Shown: one piece after another, positions 23,446-35,059 of the stretch | Position numbering within the stretch: the first letter of the stretch is position 1 | Layout of the letters: each line of letters begins with the position of its first letter | Source of the DNA: Eupeodes corollae | Taxonomy: Eukaryota; Arthropoda; Insecta; Diptera; Syrphidae | Assembly (NCBI RefSeq): GCF_945859685.1 | Contig: NC_079147.1 | Span: 255,740,572-255,804,571 of the forward strand | Length of the DNA: 64,000 nucleotides | Reading direction: 5' to 3' | Translations under genes and position numbers: made by a program | Notes under the pieces: generated by a model | Seen by the model: only the letters and a program-made list of their open reading frames with translations | What the model was told of the DNA's origin: nothing | Database searches by the model: none

Positions 23446-23830
23446 GTTTGCATGAGTTGAAAAAATTATTCCTATTTGAAGATAGTAATTTGAGTGTAGC
23501 AATAAAAGTGCTTCTTATGATTTGAAATCATTGTCATTGGAGCATGTATTAAAAAAAACTCGAAATATTGGTAACACATTTCGAAAAATCTTCAGTTGAA
23601 AAACCCGGTCCGTGAGTCCGGCGTCAACATTGATTAATGCTAAATTTGTGTCACCAATGTCGGGTAAAGTTAAATTTTAAGTGAGTCAGAAGTAAATATG
23701 AATATCTGGGCTTATGAATAACCCATTTTGATGTTATAGCCTTTTATTTGAAATCAAAATTGAAACTTTAAAAAAAAAGTAATAGCTTGTCTATTTAGTG
23801 AAATTATATTGCGTAGGGCTGAGAATTTGT
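23446..23830. other. AT-rich spacer between SINE and RTE
   Basis: No coding sequence is seen. Up to 23703 it aligns with 28045-28560 in the right arm. From 23704 to 24010 the right arm lacks the sequence, which includes the RTE 3' end, so about 307 bp differs by a deletion in the right arm. Confidence 0.6.
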
Positions 23831-23831
23831 T

Positions 23832-26760
23832 TACTTACTTAAGGTGGCGCTACAGTCCTGTGTGAACTAGACCTCACCCAACAAACTTCTCCATCTAGCT
23901 CGGTCCTTACCAAGATGTCTCCAGTTTCGCGCTCCAAGTTGGTTGAGGTCACCTTCCACTTGTGAGCGCCACCTGATCCGCGGTCTTCCTCTACTGCGCT
24001 GTCCTGTGGGTGTGGATTCGAAGACTTTCCGGGCCGGAGCATTGGTTTCCATGCGCTCTTCGTGACCCAGCCATGTTAGTCGTTGGACTTTTACCCTTCT
24101 GGCTAAGTCTACGTCGCTGTACAGCCCGTACAGCTCGTCGTTCCATCTTCTCCTCCACTCTCCTTCGATGCATACGGGACCGTAGATCACACGAAGAACT
24201 TTTCTCTCGAACCGACCAATGTTGCTTTCATCCGCTTTTTCAATAGTCCATGCTTCTGCACCGTATAGCAGGACGGGGATGATAAGAGTCTTATATAGCA
24301 ACACTTTGGTCCCTCGAGAGAGGACTTTACCATTGATTTCTTAGTCCAAAGAAACAGCGGTTAGCAAGAGCTATTCTGCGTTTGATATGAGTGCGGGTGT
24401 TGTTTTCTGGGTTTACAGCGGAGCCTAGGTAGACGAAGTCCTTGACTACCTCAAAGTAACGTCTGTCGATGGTGACGTTTTGACCAAGACTGATAAACGC
24501 CCCATTGACATCACGCTGAGTTCTTCCGATTATGTCAATGTCATCAGCATATGCCAGTAATTGGGACAGACTTTTGAAAGATAGTGCCTCTAGTGTTGAC
24601 GTGTGAGTTCTGCACTATTCTTTCAAGCACGATGTTAAAAAAATAACATGACAGCGCATAAGGACCTATCAGGTTGTTGACGATGGGCATTAGACGTTCA
24701 CATATTAAGGCAGAGAAGATTTTATAGGCGATGTTAAGTACACTGATTCCTCTTTAGTTGGTGCAGTTTAAAGGGTCTCCTTTTTTAGGATCGGGCAAAC
24801 AATACTGAGGTTCCATTCATCGGGCATGCTTCCTTCCGACCATATCTTACAGATAAGTTGGTGCATGCTCCTAACCAACTTATCTCCAGCTGCTTTAAAG
24901 AGCTCGGCAGTCAAGCCATCCCGGCCCCAGCGGCTTTATTAAACTTGAGCTTAGATATGGCAATTTTTACTTCGTCTAAGTTGGGAGGACGGGATTGTTG
25001 GCTTTCGTCGTCTATGTTGAATGAATCATCTTGACTGACAGCGGAATTCAGTTCGTAGTCTGCAGAAGTGGTACTTCCATATTCTCAGCATTGACTGCGG
25101 TTCCACTATGATGTTTCCACTTTCGTCTTTACAGCCTTCGGTTCTAGGTTTATGTACCTGTGAATTTCGTTTCACTTGTTCGTAAGACTTTCGAACTTCA
25201 TTCCGCACGCTTCTCAAGCCCTCTCTTTTTCCTTCTGAGAAGTCGGTGTTCCTCTAGCCTCTTCTGTTCATTGAGCTCATGAGCAGCCCTCGTCCTTTTA
25301 TGCAGCGTCGCTTTGCGTACCTGTTGTTTGGCTGCATTTTCTTGCTGACTTTCCTCATCAAACCAGGGGTTCCTTGTTGGTGGCTGCTTAAAACCTAGCA
25401 CATCAGAGCTGGCTTCTCTAATTGCATTTGGCAATGTTGCCACTGGTTTTCAATATACTGTGTTGGCGGCAGAGAACTTCGAAAGGGGTTACATGTAACT
25501 CGGTCGGAAAAGGATTTGGCGATCTCTGGCGACTGTAGCCGTTTGACGTCGTTCCTTTTCCCAGCACCTCGCTGTTTTGTTTCTGGTCTGAAAACCCGAA
25601 GTGCTGCCTTGGCTACAACGAGGTAGTGGTCCGTGTCGATGTTAGCTCCTCGGAAAGTTCGAACATCCATGATGCTGGAAGCATGTCTGGCGTCGATCGC
25701 AATATGGTCAATCTGGTTGACGGTAGATTGATTGGGAGAAGTCCAAGTTCCTTTGTGGATGTTAAGGTGTGGAAAACGCGTACTGGCTACCATGACATTT
25801 CGCCCCTCAGCAAAATCTATGAGCCTGAATCCGTTGTCGGAAGTTTATTCCACCAAAGATGTCTTCCCTTATTAGCTTTTCATTAAAATCGCAAAGGACT
25901 ATATTAATATGGTAGCTAAGACATTGCTCATATGTTTTGTCAAGGAGCTCGAAGAACATATCTTTGGTGTTGTCGTCTTTCTCTTCTGTGGCGAAGTGCG
26001 CGCATATCAGGCTAATGTTGCCGAATTTAGCCTTGATGCTCAAGATTTCTTGCCTTAGTCTGGTTCTAATGACGAAGCCGCATCCAAATAAGCGCTGTTG
26101 GTTTTCGTGTTAGCAGTCACCATAGTAAATATCGCAGTTTTTCATCCTCTTTTTGCCCGACCCATCCCATCGTATTTCCTTGATGGCGGTGATGTCTGCT
26201 TTATAGAGCTTATTCTTCGGCTTCACGTGGTCTGTTAAGGGACCTAACAGTCCACGTGCTTATCCGAAGTTCGTTGTCCTTAATTCGTTTGCGTTGGTTG
26301 TCAACAGTAAATCCATCCGTATCCGAGGCTTGATGGTGCTTCGCAACTATGAAATCTTTTACGTGGCCAGGAAGTCACCCCCCCTCACAACCCCCAACCA
26401 GGAGGGCCAGATCCTTAGTATAACTCCAGGGATGGGGAGTCGGATAAAACCGCTTTTTATAGGCCTGGGCTCCGAATAAGTCGAAGAAGCCGTATAAGGT
26501 GTTCACTAAGTAGTTCAACTTTACTGGAACTGTAGACGCCACCGTTGATTCCATCTCGTTAATTCCTTCTCTGCCGTCTGGATAAGGAGAGGTGCCTTAG
26601 TGGAAACACCTCTCCCCACCTCTCTCGTTTGCTGCCCCCAACAACTTTCCACTGGGGTTGGAACCCAATCTCCAGTTAAGGTACTAGGCACCCGATGTTC
26701 ACCACGGGGAGGTGAGAGTAGGAGTTGGACAGAGGTTGGTTTTGAGAAAAACCTGTTGAC
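23832..26760 (-). mobile_element. RTE-like LINE copy 1, near full length, spanning the palindrome axis
   Basis: On the minus strand from 26760: an upstream frame (26772-26521), endonuclease (26043-25395) with ADITAIKEIRWDG near 26180 and TWTSPNQSTVNQIDHIAID, a basic linker (25443-25026), then RT. About 300 bp of RT fingers/palm is deleted near 24665 (a ROYGB-free junction where TGATAGGTCCTTAT runs straight into GCGCTGTCATG). The C-terminal frame (24304-23867) has LLYKTLIIPVLLYGAEAW and GRPRIRWRSQVEGDLNQLG. The 3' end is GGACTGTAGCGCCACCTT plus AAGT repeats. About 40 bp of the 5' end is missing. Stops and frameshifts throughout. Bases beyond 24431 have no mirror because the opposite contig starts there. 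Confidence 0.88.
23867..24304 (-). pseudogene. RTE C-terminal coding segment (copy 1)
   Basis: A 145-codon frame covers the region after the RT domain: RGTKVLLYKTLIIPVLLYG (upstream edge), ERKVLRVIYGPVCIEGEW, GLYSDVDLARRVKVQRL, WLGHEERM and a basic GQRSRGRPRIRWRS segment, ending about 30 bp before the 3' terminus. This C-terminal layout is typical of RTE-type polyproteins. It is the longest clean stretch of this domain in the window and a good reference for the other copies (27615-28040, 40500-41210, 63880 on). Confidence 0.8.
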
Positions 26761-26769
26761 GTCAAATAA

Positions 26770-27414
26770 CATATTTCAACTGATAATACATTTCTGTAGC
26801 GGTGTTCATATCCATTGTAATTAATTGTAAACACATATATTTTAAGAAAATTAAATATCTTCCCCAAAGTTGATTAATAAAATTAGGTTTGTCTTAAAAT
26901 AAACAAATCAATTCATCAATTTTCTAATCATACTTCGGAATCCTGACAGTTTTCACTTAAAATATTTAATTTTCTAAGCAAATAAAAAAATAAAAATTAG
27001 TATGCACGTATTTTAAACTAAACAAACCCTCATGAAACACGAACTTGATTATGAATATTTTTGGGGGATGTAACGTGCTCCTAAATTAACTGAACTATAC
27101 TACTTGATTACTTATCTCGATTTCAATATTTGTTTAAGATCCCTCATATGAACTTCTGTAATTATTATTAAATTCAATAAAGTCACAGATACTCTACACT
27201 CAAATCACATCAAATGTATCTTTTTAAACAAACATCAAAAATTAACAAAAACCATGTCTTCTCGTAGATTGTCATATGTTGGCAATACACATAGCCACCA
27301 ATTAAACCCAGAACCAACTGGAATATGTTTTACAGACGTCCCACAAAAACCATCTCCCAATCTGACTTTGATTAAACAAAATTATGCACTCGGAAATTTA
27401 ATAATTGTCCAGCT
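26770..27414. other. AT-rich end of the left contig
   Basis: No gene or repeat recognised. A short open frame starting at 27254 runs into the N gap and is unsupported. This is the only non-RTE DNA in the window that lies inside the palindrome spacer and has no mirror partner. Confidence 0.55.
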
Positions 27415-27614
27415 NNNNNNNNNNNNNNNNNNNNNNNNNNNNNNNNNNNNNNNNNNNNNNNNNNNNNNNNNNNNNNNNNNNNNNNNNNNNNNNNNNNNNN
27501 NNNNNNNNNNNNNNNNNNNNNNNNNNNNNNNNNNNNNNNNNNNNNNNNNNNNNNNNNNNNNNNNNNNNNNNNNNNNNNNNNNNNNNNNNNNNNNNNNNNN
27601 NNNNNNNNNNNNNN
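27415..27614. other. Assembly gap, 200 N
   Basis: Exactly 200 unknown bases. A round, fixed length is the usual placeholder written by scaffolding software, not a measured distance, so the sequences on each side are probably separate contigs joined by indirect evidence. The right contig begins mid-way through an RTE reverse transcriptase at a point homologous to base 24431. The left contig ends in AT-rich DNA. Confidence 0.97.
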
Positions 27615-28044
27615 TACCTAGGGCTCCGCTGTAAACGCAGAAAACAACACCAGCGCAACGCTGAGATCAAACGCAGAATAACTCTTGCTAACCACTGTTT
27701 CTTCGGACTAAGAAAGCAATTGATTGGTAAAGTCCTCTCTCGAGGGACCGAAGTGTTGCTATATAAGACCCTCATCATCCCCGTCCTGCTATACGGTGCA
27801 GAAGCATGGACTATGACAGAAGTGGATGAAAGCACGTTGGGTCGCTTCGAGAGAAAAGTTCTTCGTGTGATCTACGGTCTCGTATGCATCGAAGGAGAGT
27901 GGGGGAGAAGATGGAACTACGAGCTGTACGGGCTGTACAGTGACGTAGACTTAACCAGAAGGGTAAAATCCAACGACTAAGATGGCTGGGTCACGTAGAG
28001 CGCATGGAAAGCAATGCGCTCTGCCCGGAAGGTCATCAAATCCG
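27615..28044 (+). mobile_element. RTE-like LINE fragment at start of right contig
   Basis: This is the mirror of 24010-24431: LGLRC..., then ANHCFFGLRKQLIGKVLSRG, LLYKTLIIPVLLYGAEAWTM and ERKVLRVIYGLVCIEGEWGR. It is cut on its 5' side by the N gap and on its 3' side by a deletion that removed the last about 180 bp of the element and the flank. It is the right-arm allele or copy of the RTE at 23832-26760, not an independent insertion, because both lie at the same place next to the same SINE. Confidence 0.85.
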
Positions 28045-28583
28045 CATTCAAATTCATATTCACTTCTGACTTACTTAAAATTTAACTGAACCCGCCATTG
28101 GTGACGTAAATTTGCCTTTGATCAATGGTGACGCCAGGCTCACTGACCGGGTTTTTCAACTTAAGAATTTTCGAAATTTGTTACTAATATTTAGTGTTTT
28201 TTTTGCAATGAAACAATGATATCAAATCATCAGAAGCTCTTTTATTGCAACACTCAAATTCACATTCAACACAAAACAATAACGGACCAGTAGGTCACCA
28301 TTAGTGGTTAAGGAAGTAGCTTAAAGTTGTTTGTGGGTCTTTTGGTCCTAGACGCTGAGAAAATAAAACATGTACACAATCGGTGTCCGTTAGCCCCTAT
28401 TTCCACATTGTTTTTTTTTTCAACAATATTTCGTATTTTACTCTTTATATCTAAAGCAACTACTGGAAGGAAATTGTTGTTGTCTAAGAAACCTCTTCTT
28501 TTCAAACTATTATCGAATTTGAATAATTTTTCCAACTCATGCAAACATAAGTCAATGTTTAACTTTTCATGATTATATCCTGT
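28045..28583. other. AT-rich spacer between RTE fragment and SINE (mirror of 23446-23703)
   Basis: It aligns with the left arm but is longer near the SINE: about 200 bp (28320-28570) absent from the left arm includes a TTTGCATGAGTTGGAAAA-flanked segment on the reverse strand. A minus-strand frame (28308-28613) exists but has no recognisable domain. Confidence 0.5.
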
Positions 28584-28852
28584 AAAAATAAATAAATAAA
28601 TTAGGTGGTACAACAGTTCGTTGAGAACTAGGGCCTAGTGACTTACAACTCTCAACCATTCCTCTGTCCGAGTACTATTGTCAAGAACGAAAGTGACCTA
28701 CAGTTAAAAGCCAAATCCAAACGGCTAATTTGAGAAAACACTTTTCATGGCAAAAATTACTATTGTGGGAATTGTCAATTCCTCGCAAGATGTATTACCC
28801 TGAAACCCTTGGCACAATAGTCCAAACGCACTGACACTCACGCCATGGGAAC
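28584..28852 (-). mobile_element. tRNA-derived SINE, right copy lacking the B box
   Basis: This is the reverse-complement partner of 23168-23438. The A-box-like start (TGGCGTGAGTGTCAGTGCG on the minus strand) is present, but the segment with GGGTTCAATCC in the left copy is replaced by a shortened GGGTTTCAGGG, so the B box is lost. The 3' part with GAACTGTTGTACCACCT and the TTTA tail is kept. The flanks are TATATCCTGT (28574-28583) and TATATTCTGT (28853-28862), a 10-bp target duplication with one mismatch. Confidence 0.82.
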
Positions 28853-28869
28853 TATATTCTGTTACATTA

Positions 28870-31785
28870 AAACATTTTAATTTTTGAATTCATTCAATCT
28901 TTAAAATTTTGGCTCCAAATTGTTTCGTAAAGTGCTGAACTGTTAATTTCAATACCAATTTCTAAATGTCTTAGATTTTCAACTATTTCACAGAACCCTA
29001 TTTCTGAGAATTATGGCAAAACCAAGATCAAGGCATTTCTTACAACAAAAGATATTTTAAATTCTTCTATACAAAAGTTACAGGATACTTTAATACTTTA
29101 AGGAAAATACACATAATCCAAACAAAAACACATTGAAACAAAATAAAGCTGTTAAAATTAATTCCATTAACTGCTTTCAAAAGACTGAAAACTGAAACCT
29201 TCACCTTTTTATTTAAAATTCCTTTCTCTCTCCTTTCAACAAATGACCGGAGCAACTACGAGCGGCGCGGCGGCTTTCGACGTACGAAGGACGACGACAA
29301 TATTGCTGACGGTATACGTTAGCAATAACAAAAGTTTTCAACTTAATTCGTCTGATTTAAATGCCTCGAAGAAATATCCAAAAATAAATTCACCCAAAAC
29401 TTTATTGCAATTAAAAGTTCTATAAAATACTAACTTTTCACTTCTGACCCCGAACAGAATCCAACAAATAAAAACAAAGAAAAATATGTAAAACAAGCAA
29501 AATGAAACTTTCTCAAATTGGGTCACTCCACAACTTCCTTCTTTTTTATTTTTATTTTAAGGCCGAAGCAAAAATTAAAAGAAAAACAAAAAAAAATCTT
29601 AGTCCGGAAAAAGCCTCGAAAACCAAACCAAAAACTTAAATCTTTATGTTGATGTCCTGCTGCATTCTCAGACACATTTTCCCATAGATTCCATATAACC
29701 ACAATACTATCGCCACAAGAACCCCGAAATGTGGCAAATTTGGGTCCTTGAATCGCATAATTTCAAGAAGAATCTCACTGCCAGTGCCAAAAGAACAGAG
29801 ACACCGACTCCTTCACAGTCACCGACACCGACACGACACCCAGAAAACTCACACAGAAAGTGAGTGATTGAGTGAAACTTGTGAAAAGTGTGGTGCAGTG
29901 CGGTGCCGTGTGGCTGGCCTGTCCTGAATCCTGATCCTGACACCCTGACTATTGTTTAATTCAAGTACGAAAGAGAGAGATAAGAAGTGAGGAACTTTTC
30001 AGTTTCCACACAATTTCTAGTTAGCAGCGATGCGAGGCTGTGAGGCCCAAGCCGAATCCGAGTCCAAAGCCGAATCCGAGGCTGATATGCCGAGGAGTTT
30101 CTAAAAGGATTTCTCTCAAGTACAAGGCTGAGGAAAGTTTAAATGCAGGATGCTATCTGTCTGCCCGTCAGATGCAACTGGATTTATTACACAGCACAGC
30201 ACCAGTATACTCTTCTTTCTCTTTCGCCCTCTTCCTGTCAAAATGACACCAAACTTTGGCGGGCTTTTTTGGTGGCGACGATGGCGGTGCGATGGTGGTA
30301 TTGGTGGTGGCAGTGGTGACGATGACGGTCGTAATCTTTGGCCTAAGAAATGAGAAAGACTTGAGGCGCTTCTGACGTTTGTGATGGTGTTTTTGATGCT
30401 TGAACGATTCAACAAGATGTTAAGAAAAAGAAAACAAAGTTTCGTCCTTTTGCACCCTCTGCGCCTTTGTCGGCCTCGTTGTCATCTTCATCTTCGTCTT
30501 GGTCGTCGTCATCTTTGGGGAAGCAAATTAAAAAGTTTTCCATAATTTTAAATGTCATCACAGATGGCACTTCTCCTCTGGTCCTGGTCCTGGTGATGGT
30601 CTGGTATGGTCTGGTCCTTTATGGTATGGGCTTCCTTTAACAGACTACCGCACAACACAGAACTGCCACTTCCGCTCTTTGTGCTTTTTTTTTTGGAAAG
30701 GGGGCGACTATGGCGATGGCGTAGCGTCGCTCGTCGTCGGTTTCTTCTATTTTGCTGAGTGTCCTTTCATTTAATTCAAACTAACTTTCCAAGGAAGTAA
30801 ATATTCACTTTGGGAATAACTGCACTTAAAAGTGCACCGGGAAAAGTTCTGTCAACGCCAGAAAGCGGATGTGTCTATGTCCTTCTTTTTCTCAATGTAT
30901 AATTGTATATACAAATGCAAGTCGAGTTGAGTATGATGGCTCAAAACCGAAAATCACATTCAAGCGTTAAATTAGTAAGCTAACCAGCATCAGCTGAGAG
31001 GATTCTTTTCCCATTCTCCCTTGACTCAATTCACCTCATCTCATCACCATGCCTGACTATCGACTGAAGGATTTGTATATAGGAATAGTTTAGGTAGCAT
31101 CATAGCCATTAAATGGATTAAAAAAAAAAGAGGACAATACTTGAATTGGCTAAGTAAATTATCGTGTTCCTTCGTCCTTTTGTCACTTCGGTTATATCTG
31201 TTGGTTTTTGGTCCTGTATACGGTCTACTGTGTTGAATCAATTCTTAATCAGATTGAGAATTGGATATGGACCGAAAAAAAGGTCCAATTCGATTTTCTA
31301 TATCAAATTGATGTCCTGCTCCAGGTCCTCCCTTTTCGCTTTTCTCTAAAGTCCCTTTGTACTCGCACCTCACCCATTGAGTCGTGCGTCCGTCCGTCCA
31401 TTCGTCCATCGTTGTCAGCTCTCGTCGAGAGGGGTATTTATGTAATTATGGAGTAAAAGGGCAAATAGGATGACGACTATTCAACCATAAAGTTGATCTT
31501 AATACGATAATTGATTTTGAAGTTAAAGCTTTGAGTTTTGTTTTTCCATTTTTTGGATGCTATTGGATTAATGCGTTAGGTAGGTTTGTGTGTGGGTTTA
31601 TTTATTAAAGGGGTTTGCAAAACCAAAAAGCTTGTTAGAAATCTCAAAAGATAATGAATTAATTTAATTTGTAGATAAACAGGTTATGTTTCTGCAGGGG
31701 TTTTGGTGGACAGAGATTTTATCTTAAAAAATCTTTAATTGTATTGCTTGTTGTTTCTGAGAATGCTTTAAAGGCACCTCAGCAT
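28870..31785. other. Non-transposon block, right-arm mirror of 20150-23160
   Basis: It is about 99% identical by eye to the left block over most of its length, including the CpG-dense patch (29240-29320). Differences include an 85-bp segment present at about 21788-21875 but absent near 30112, and a more diverged stretch near 30680-30920 opposite 21000-21230. No gene can be named. Confidence 0.5.
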
Positions 31786-32184
31786 TTAGAGTGCAAACTT
31801 TTGTTTAATATCAAAAATGAAGAAGCCCAGATAATGTTTTAAAATACATTTTACTATATAATACAGCGTGACAGATGCTGGTGTGGACCAGGAGGCGATG
31901 AGCGCCTTTGGGCTTACTCGGAATCGCAATAAATGGAGAAATTTATTGAATGAGACCAGGACCGGGTCCTTGCTGTCGAGCCGATGGTGATGATAATATC
32001 TCATTACTTAAAATATATAATAATATTGTTTATAATATGTTCTTTATATGAACCCAAGTTTCTGACCTCGAGTTCCGATCGAAACATGGCCCAAAGTAAG
32101 AAAATGGTGAAATGTCTTGGTCTTGTTTTCGTTTATTCAGCATTTAAAGCCTGGAGGGCAATTATTTTGGATTCACTTATATTC

Positions 32185-34810
32185 TTAGACTGAAGAGTGA
32201 GACAATGAGGTGAGTTTTGGAAAAACTTCGTCCTTATGGTGGATTTGATAAGATGATGACCAGACTCTGTTTATGACTACATATGGGCCATCTTTTCGTG
32301 GTACAAATTTCGGTGTTGTATTTTTGGTTGCTTTACACAAAACATTACTCGTTACCATTACCTCATCTCCCACTCTTATAACGGCTTGTGGATGTCTCTT
32401 CTTATCCACGTAGGCTTTGTTGTGGTCTTGTGTTTTTGTCGGTGGTTTCACGGGCGATTTGAAGGGTTTCGGATAGCTTTACCAGATTTGGTGTTTTCTG
32501 CGGAATGAAATTCTCAGATTCCGCAATAGTTCTTAGGTCATTGTTTACGTCATCGATTGTTCTGCATTCACGGCCGAAGGTTAAATTTGCTGACGAATAC
32601 CCTGTACTTTGACATTTAGAGGTGTTCATGGCAAATCGGATAGCAGGTAAGTTTTCATCCCACGTGTTATGTTCGTTTCCGACTAGGGTTGCTAGTTGAG
32701 TTTTTATATCCCGATTTTTTCTTTCAACCGGGTTGCATTCAGGGTGGTATAGTGGAGTTAACTTGTGTTGAATGTTCAACCAATAAACCAGTTGCTGCAT
32801 GAGAGCGGATATAAACTGTACTCCGTTGTCTGATATGAGGCGTCTAGAGTACCGTATCTTAAGAAAACTTCATTGAGAAGCGTTAGCGCGCAATTATCTA
32901 CAGTGGCCTCTTTTAGTGGAAACATTTCTGTCCACCTACTGGCAACGTTTCAATGATAAAGATGCATTGGTTGCCTTCTTTGGTTTTTTGGAAAAAGGCC
33001 CGAATAAGTCAACAGCCAAGACCTCGAAGCGTTGGTTACTTGCTACTCTTTGTAATAGACCCAGAGGTTTCTTGTTTGTCGGCTTATATCGCTGACACTC
33101 GAGACACTTTCCCACATGCTTATTTATGTCATTCGGGGCCAGTAATACCGTTTCATAATCCGGGCAATAGTTCTGTCCACACTATAATGTCCTGCTGTGG
33201 CAATGTCGTGGTTAGAATGCAATATACCAGAGCGTTCTTTAGTTGAAACTACTAACTGGGCATCTTCGGAATCAGATTCAGGTGAATATCTATAAAGAAC
33301 ACCGTCATTCATGATGTAGCCTCTAGCTGTCCACCGGGGTAGATCTTCGTTATTTCCTACAAAAGAGGTAATAATTGATTTTATTTAAGTGTCCTCAAGT
33401 TGTGCATCTCTTTTGCTTTTCTAGATGGTACGAGTAGGTATATCGATTCTAACGTTGCAGATATCACAGGAGTGACAACATATCGGCGACTTTGTTTGTA
33501 TTTGATGCCCAACGAGCTAGTCTTCCGGTTGGAGACTTTAAGCTCATTAACCATTTTAGGGGTTGATGGTCTGTCAGGAGCGTGAACATGGAACCTTCGA
33601 TGTACCCGCGAAATTTATTAACTGCCCAGATGATTGCTAAGGCTTCACGCTCTAGTAGTTACGTTCTGCATCTGTTAACAATATGGATATGTATTCGACT
33701 GGATGTTCGTTTTCCTTCTCCCCCTGGACCAAAACTGCCCCTATGGCATAGCTACTAGCGTCCGTTTTAAGATAGAAGGGTTTATCTTCACAAACTGTCT
33801 GGAGTACCGGTGCTGATATTAACGCTAGCTTCAATGTGTCAAAAGCGTTCTGTTATTCAGTTTCCCATTTGCAAGTAACATTTTTTTTGGTGAGGTTGCT
33901 TAGTGGTTTTGAAATCCCCGCAAAATTTTCTATGAAGCTACGATACCACAGGAAAAGATAGTACCTCCTTAACATTTCTTGGCTCCGTACGGTTTAAAAT
34001 AGCTGCAGTTTTTAAGGATCAAATTCTGTACCAAGATTAGTAATCAAGTGTCCTAGGTACTACATGGTTGCACAACAAAATTTTGATTTATCTCTGTTGG
34101 CTTTGAGTTGAAACAGAACAAGACGTTTAAAGACTTTGGTTAGTTGTTGACAGTGTTCAGAAAAACTGCTGGAGCAAATGATGATATGGTCCAAATAAAT
34201 GAGTAGCCGGTGTCTCCGACTTATATTTATTAATAACCACTTTGGAGGTCGAGTGTAGTTTTATATTTTGTACTTTTTGAAGCATGGACAATATCATCAA
34301 TTCTTGGAAACGGGTGTTGATCTGGTATAGTGATTTTGTTAAGAGCTCTGTAGTCGATGCATATGCGAATGTTACCATCTTTCTTAGGTACGATAACAAC
34401 CGGAGCTGCCCATGGTGATTCACATTCTTCAATTATACCTTGGTTTCGCATTTGGTCGAGGGAGTCCTAAAGCTGGTTCTTTCTTGTATTTGAAGCCTGT
34501 AAGGAGTGGTAGCAATTGGTGGATGAGTGCTAGTATCTATTCTGTGTTCTGCAAAAGGTGTTGGCTCAGCAAATGGTTGGAAAACTGTTTCATACTTTGC
34601 AATCAAGGAGTTGAGTTGGTCTTTCTCGGATATTTCAAGATCTTGGCCCTCAACATTTCGTATTACTGAATCAATAGACATCAACACGATTTTTGTAAAG
34701 AATTTGCCAGAATCAGGCGGCTCTTCATACGTTTCATTTCTGGAAAGAAGCTTTTTCCAGAGTTCCTTTGTTTTGGATTTGAAAAAGCTTTTGCTAGCGT
34801 GAAAGACCAC
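32185..34810 (-). mobile_element. Ty3/gypsy pol remnant, right copy
   Basis: This mirrors 17060-19735 on the minus strand. The integrase half (32185-33312) is essentially identical to the left copy: the 132-residue frame at 32402-32800 and the frame at 33124-33312 match the left ones. The RT half is diverged. It keeps VIVPKKDGNIRICIDYRAL (about 34340-34400), which the left copy has lost, but lacks about 170 bp including the FRFRRMPFRL segment, and its active site reads YLDH in place of YLDD (about 34190). An N-terminal pol frame (34433-34810) is longer than in the left copy. Inactive. Confidence 0.83.
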
Positions 34811-35058
34811 CTCTTCAGAATAATAGCGGGGATGCTATCCGGACCAGCGGATTTATGAATGTTGAGATCCTTAAGAACTCTCACCACAGTACGAGTACTA
34901 AAATATTTTGGTCCCATAGAATCATCTACGTGTTCAAGAACTGGGGGAGCCATGACACTATCTGGTAAGGTGTAATTTTCAGCGAACTGCCTTGCAAACA
35001 AGTTAGATCTACCAATTACGGTATGGTTTGCCATTAATACACTCGATGTCGCACCCAT
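34811..35058 (-). pseudogene. LINE RT N-terminal remnant fused to gypsy, right copy
   Basis: A 125-residue frame (34681-35058) starts with LINE sequence (NLFARQFAENYTLPDS, then LKDLNIHKSAGPDSIPAI) and continues without a stop into LTR-element sequence with the same junction as at 16805-17055. It is better preserved than the left copy. Confidence 0.7.
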
Positions 35059-35059
35059 C

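Larger units (their letters stand above)
1..24431 (+). repeat. Left arm of a giant imperfect inverted duplication
   Basis: The same sequence order recurs in reverse complement in 27615-55220. Base 1 pairs with about base 55220, and base 24431, inside an RTE element, pairs with base 27615, the first base after the N gap. Blocks pair collinearly, and arm-specific transposon insertions interrupt the pairing at 1063-7120 (no counterpart), 11727-14555 (LOA, absent opposite) and about 15035-15165 (counterpart much longer opposite). Identity is very high at 18600-23100 and clearly lower elsewhere, judged by eye from matching segments. The arm probably continues leftwards beyond the window. Confidence 0.93.

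Noticed and set aside
27254..27980. Open frames running through the N gap on both strands
   Set aside because: They exist only because unknown bases are read as open. The real coding on the right side is RTE C-terminus.
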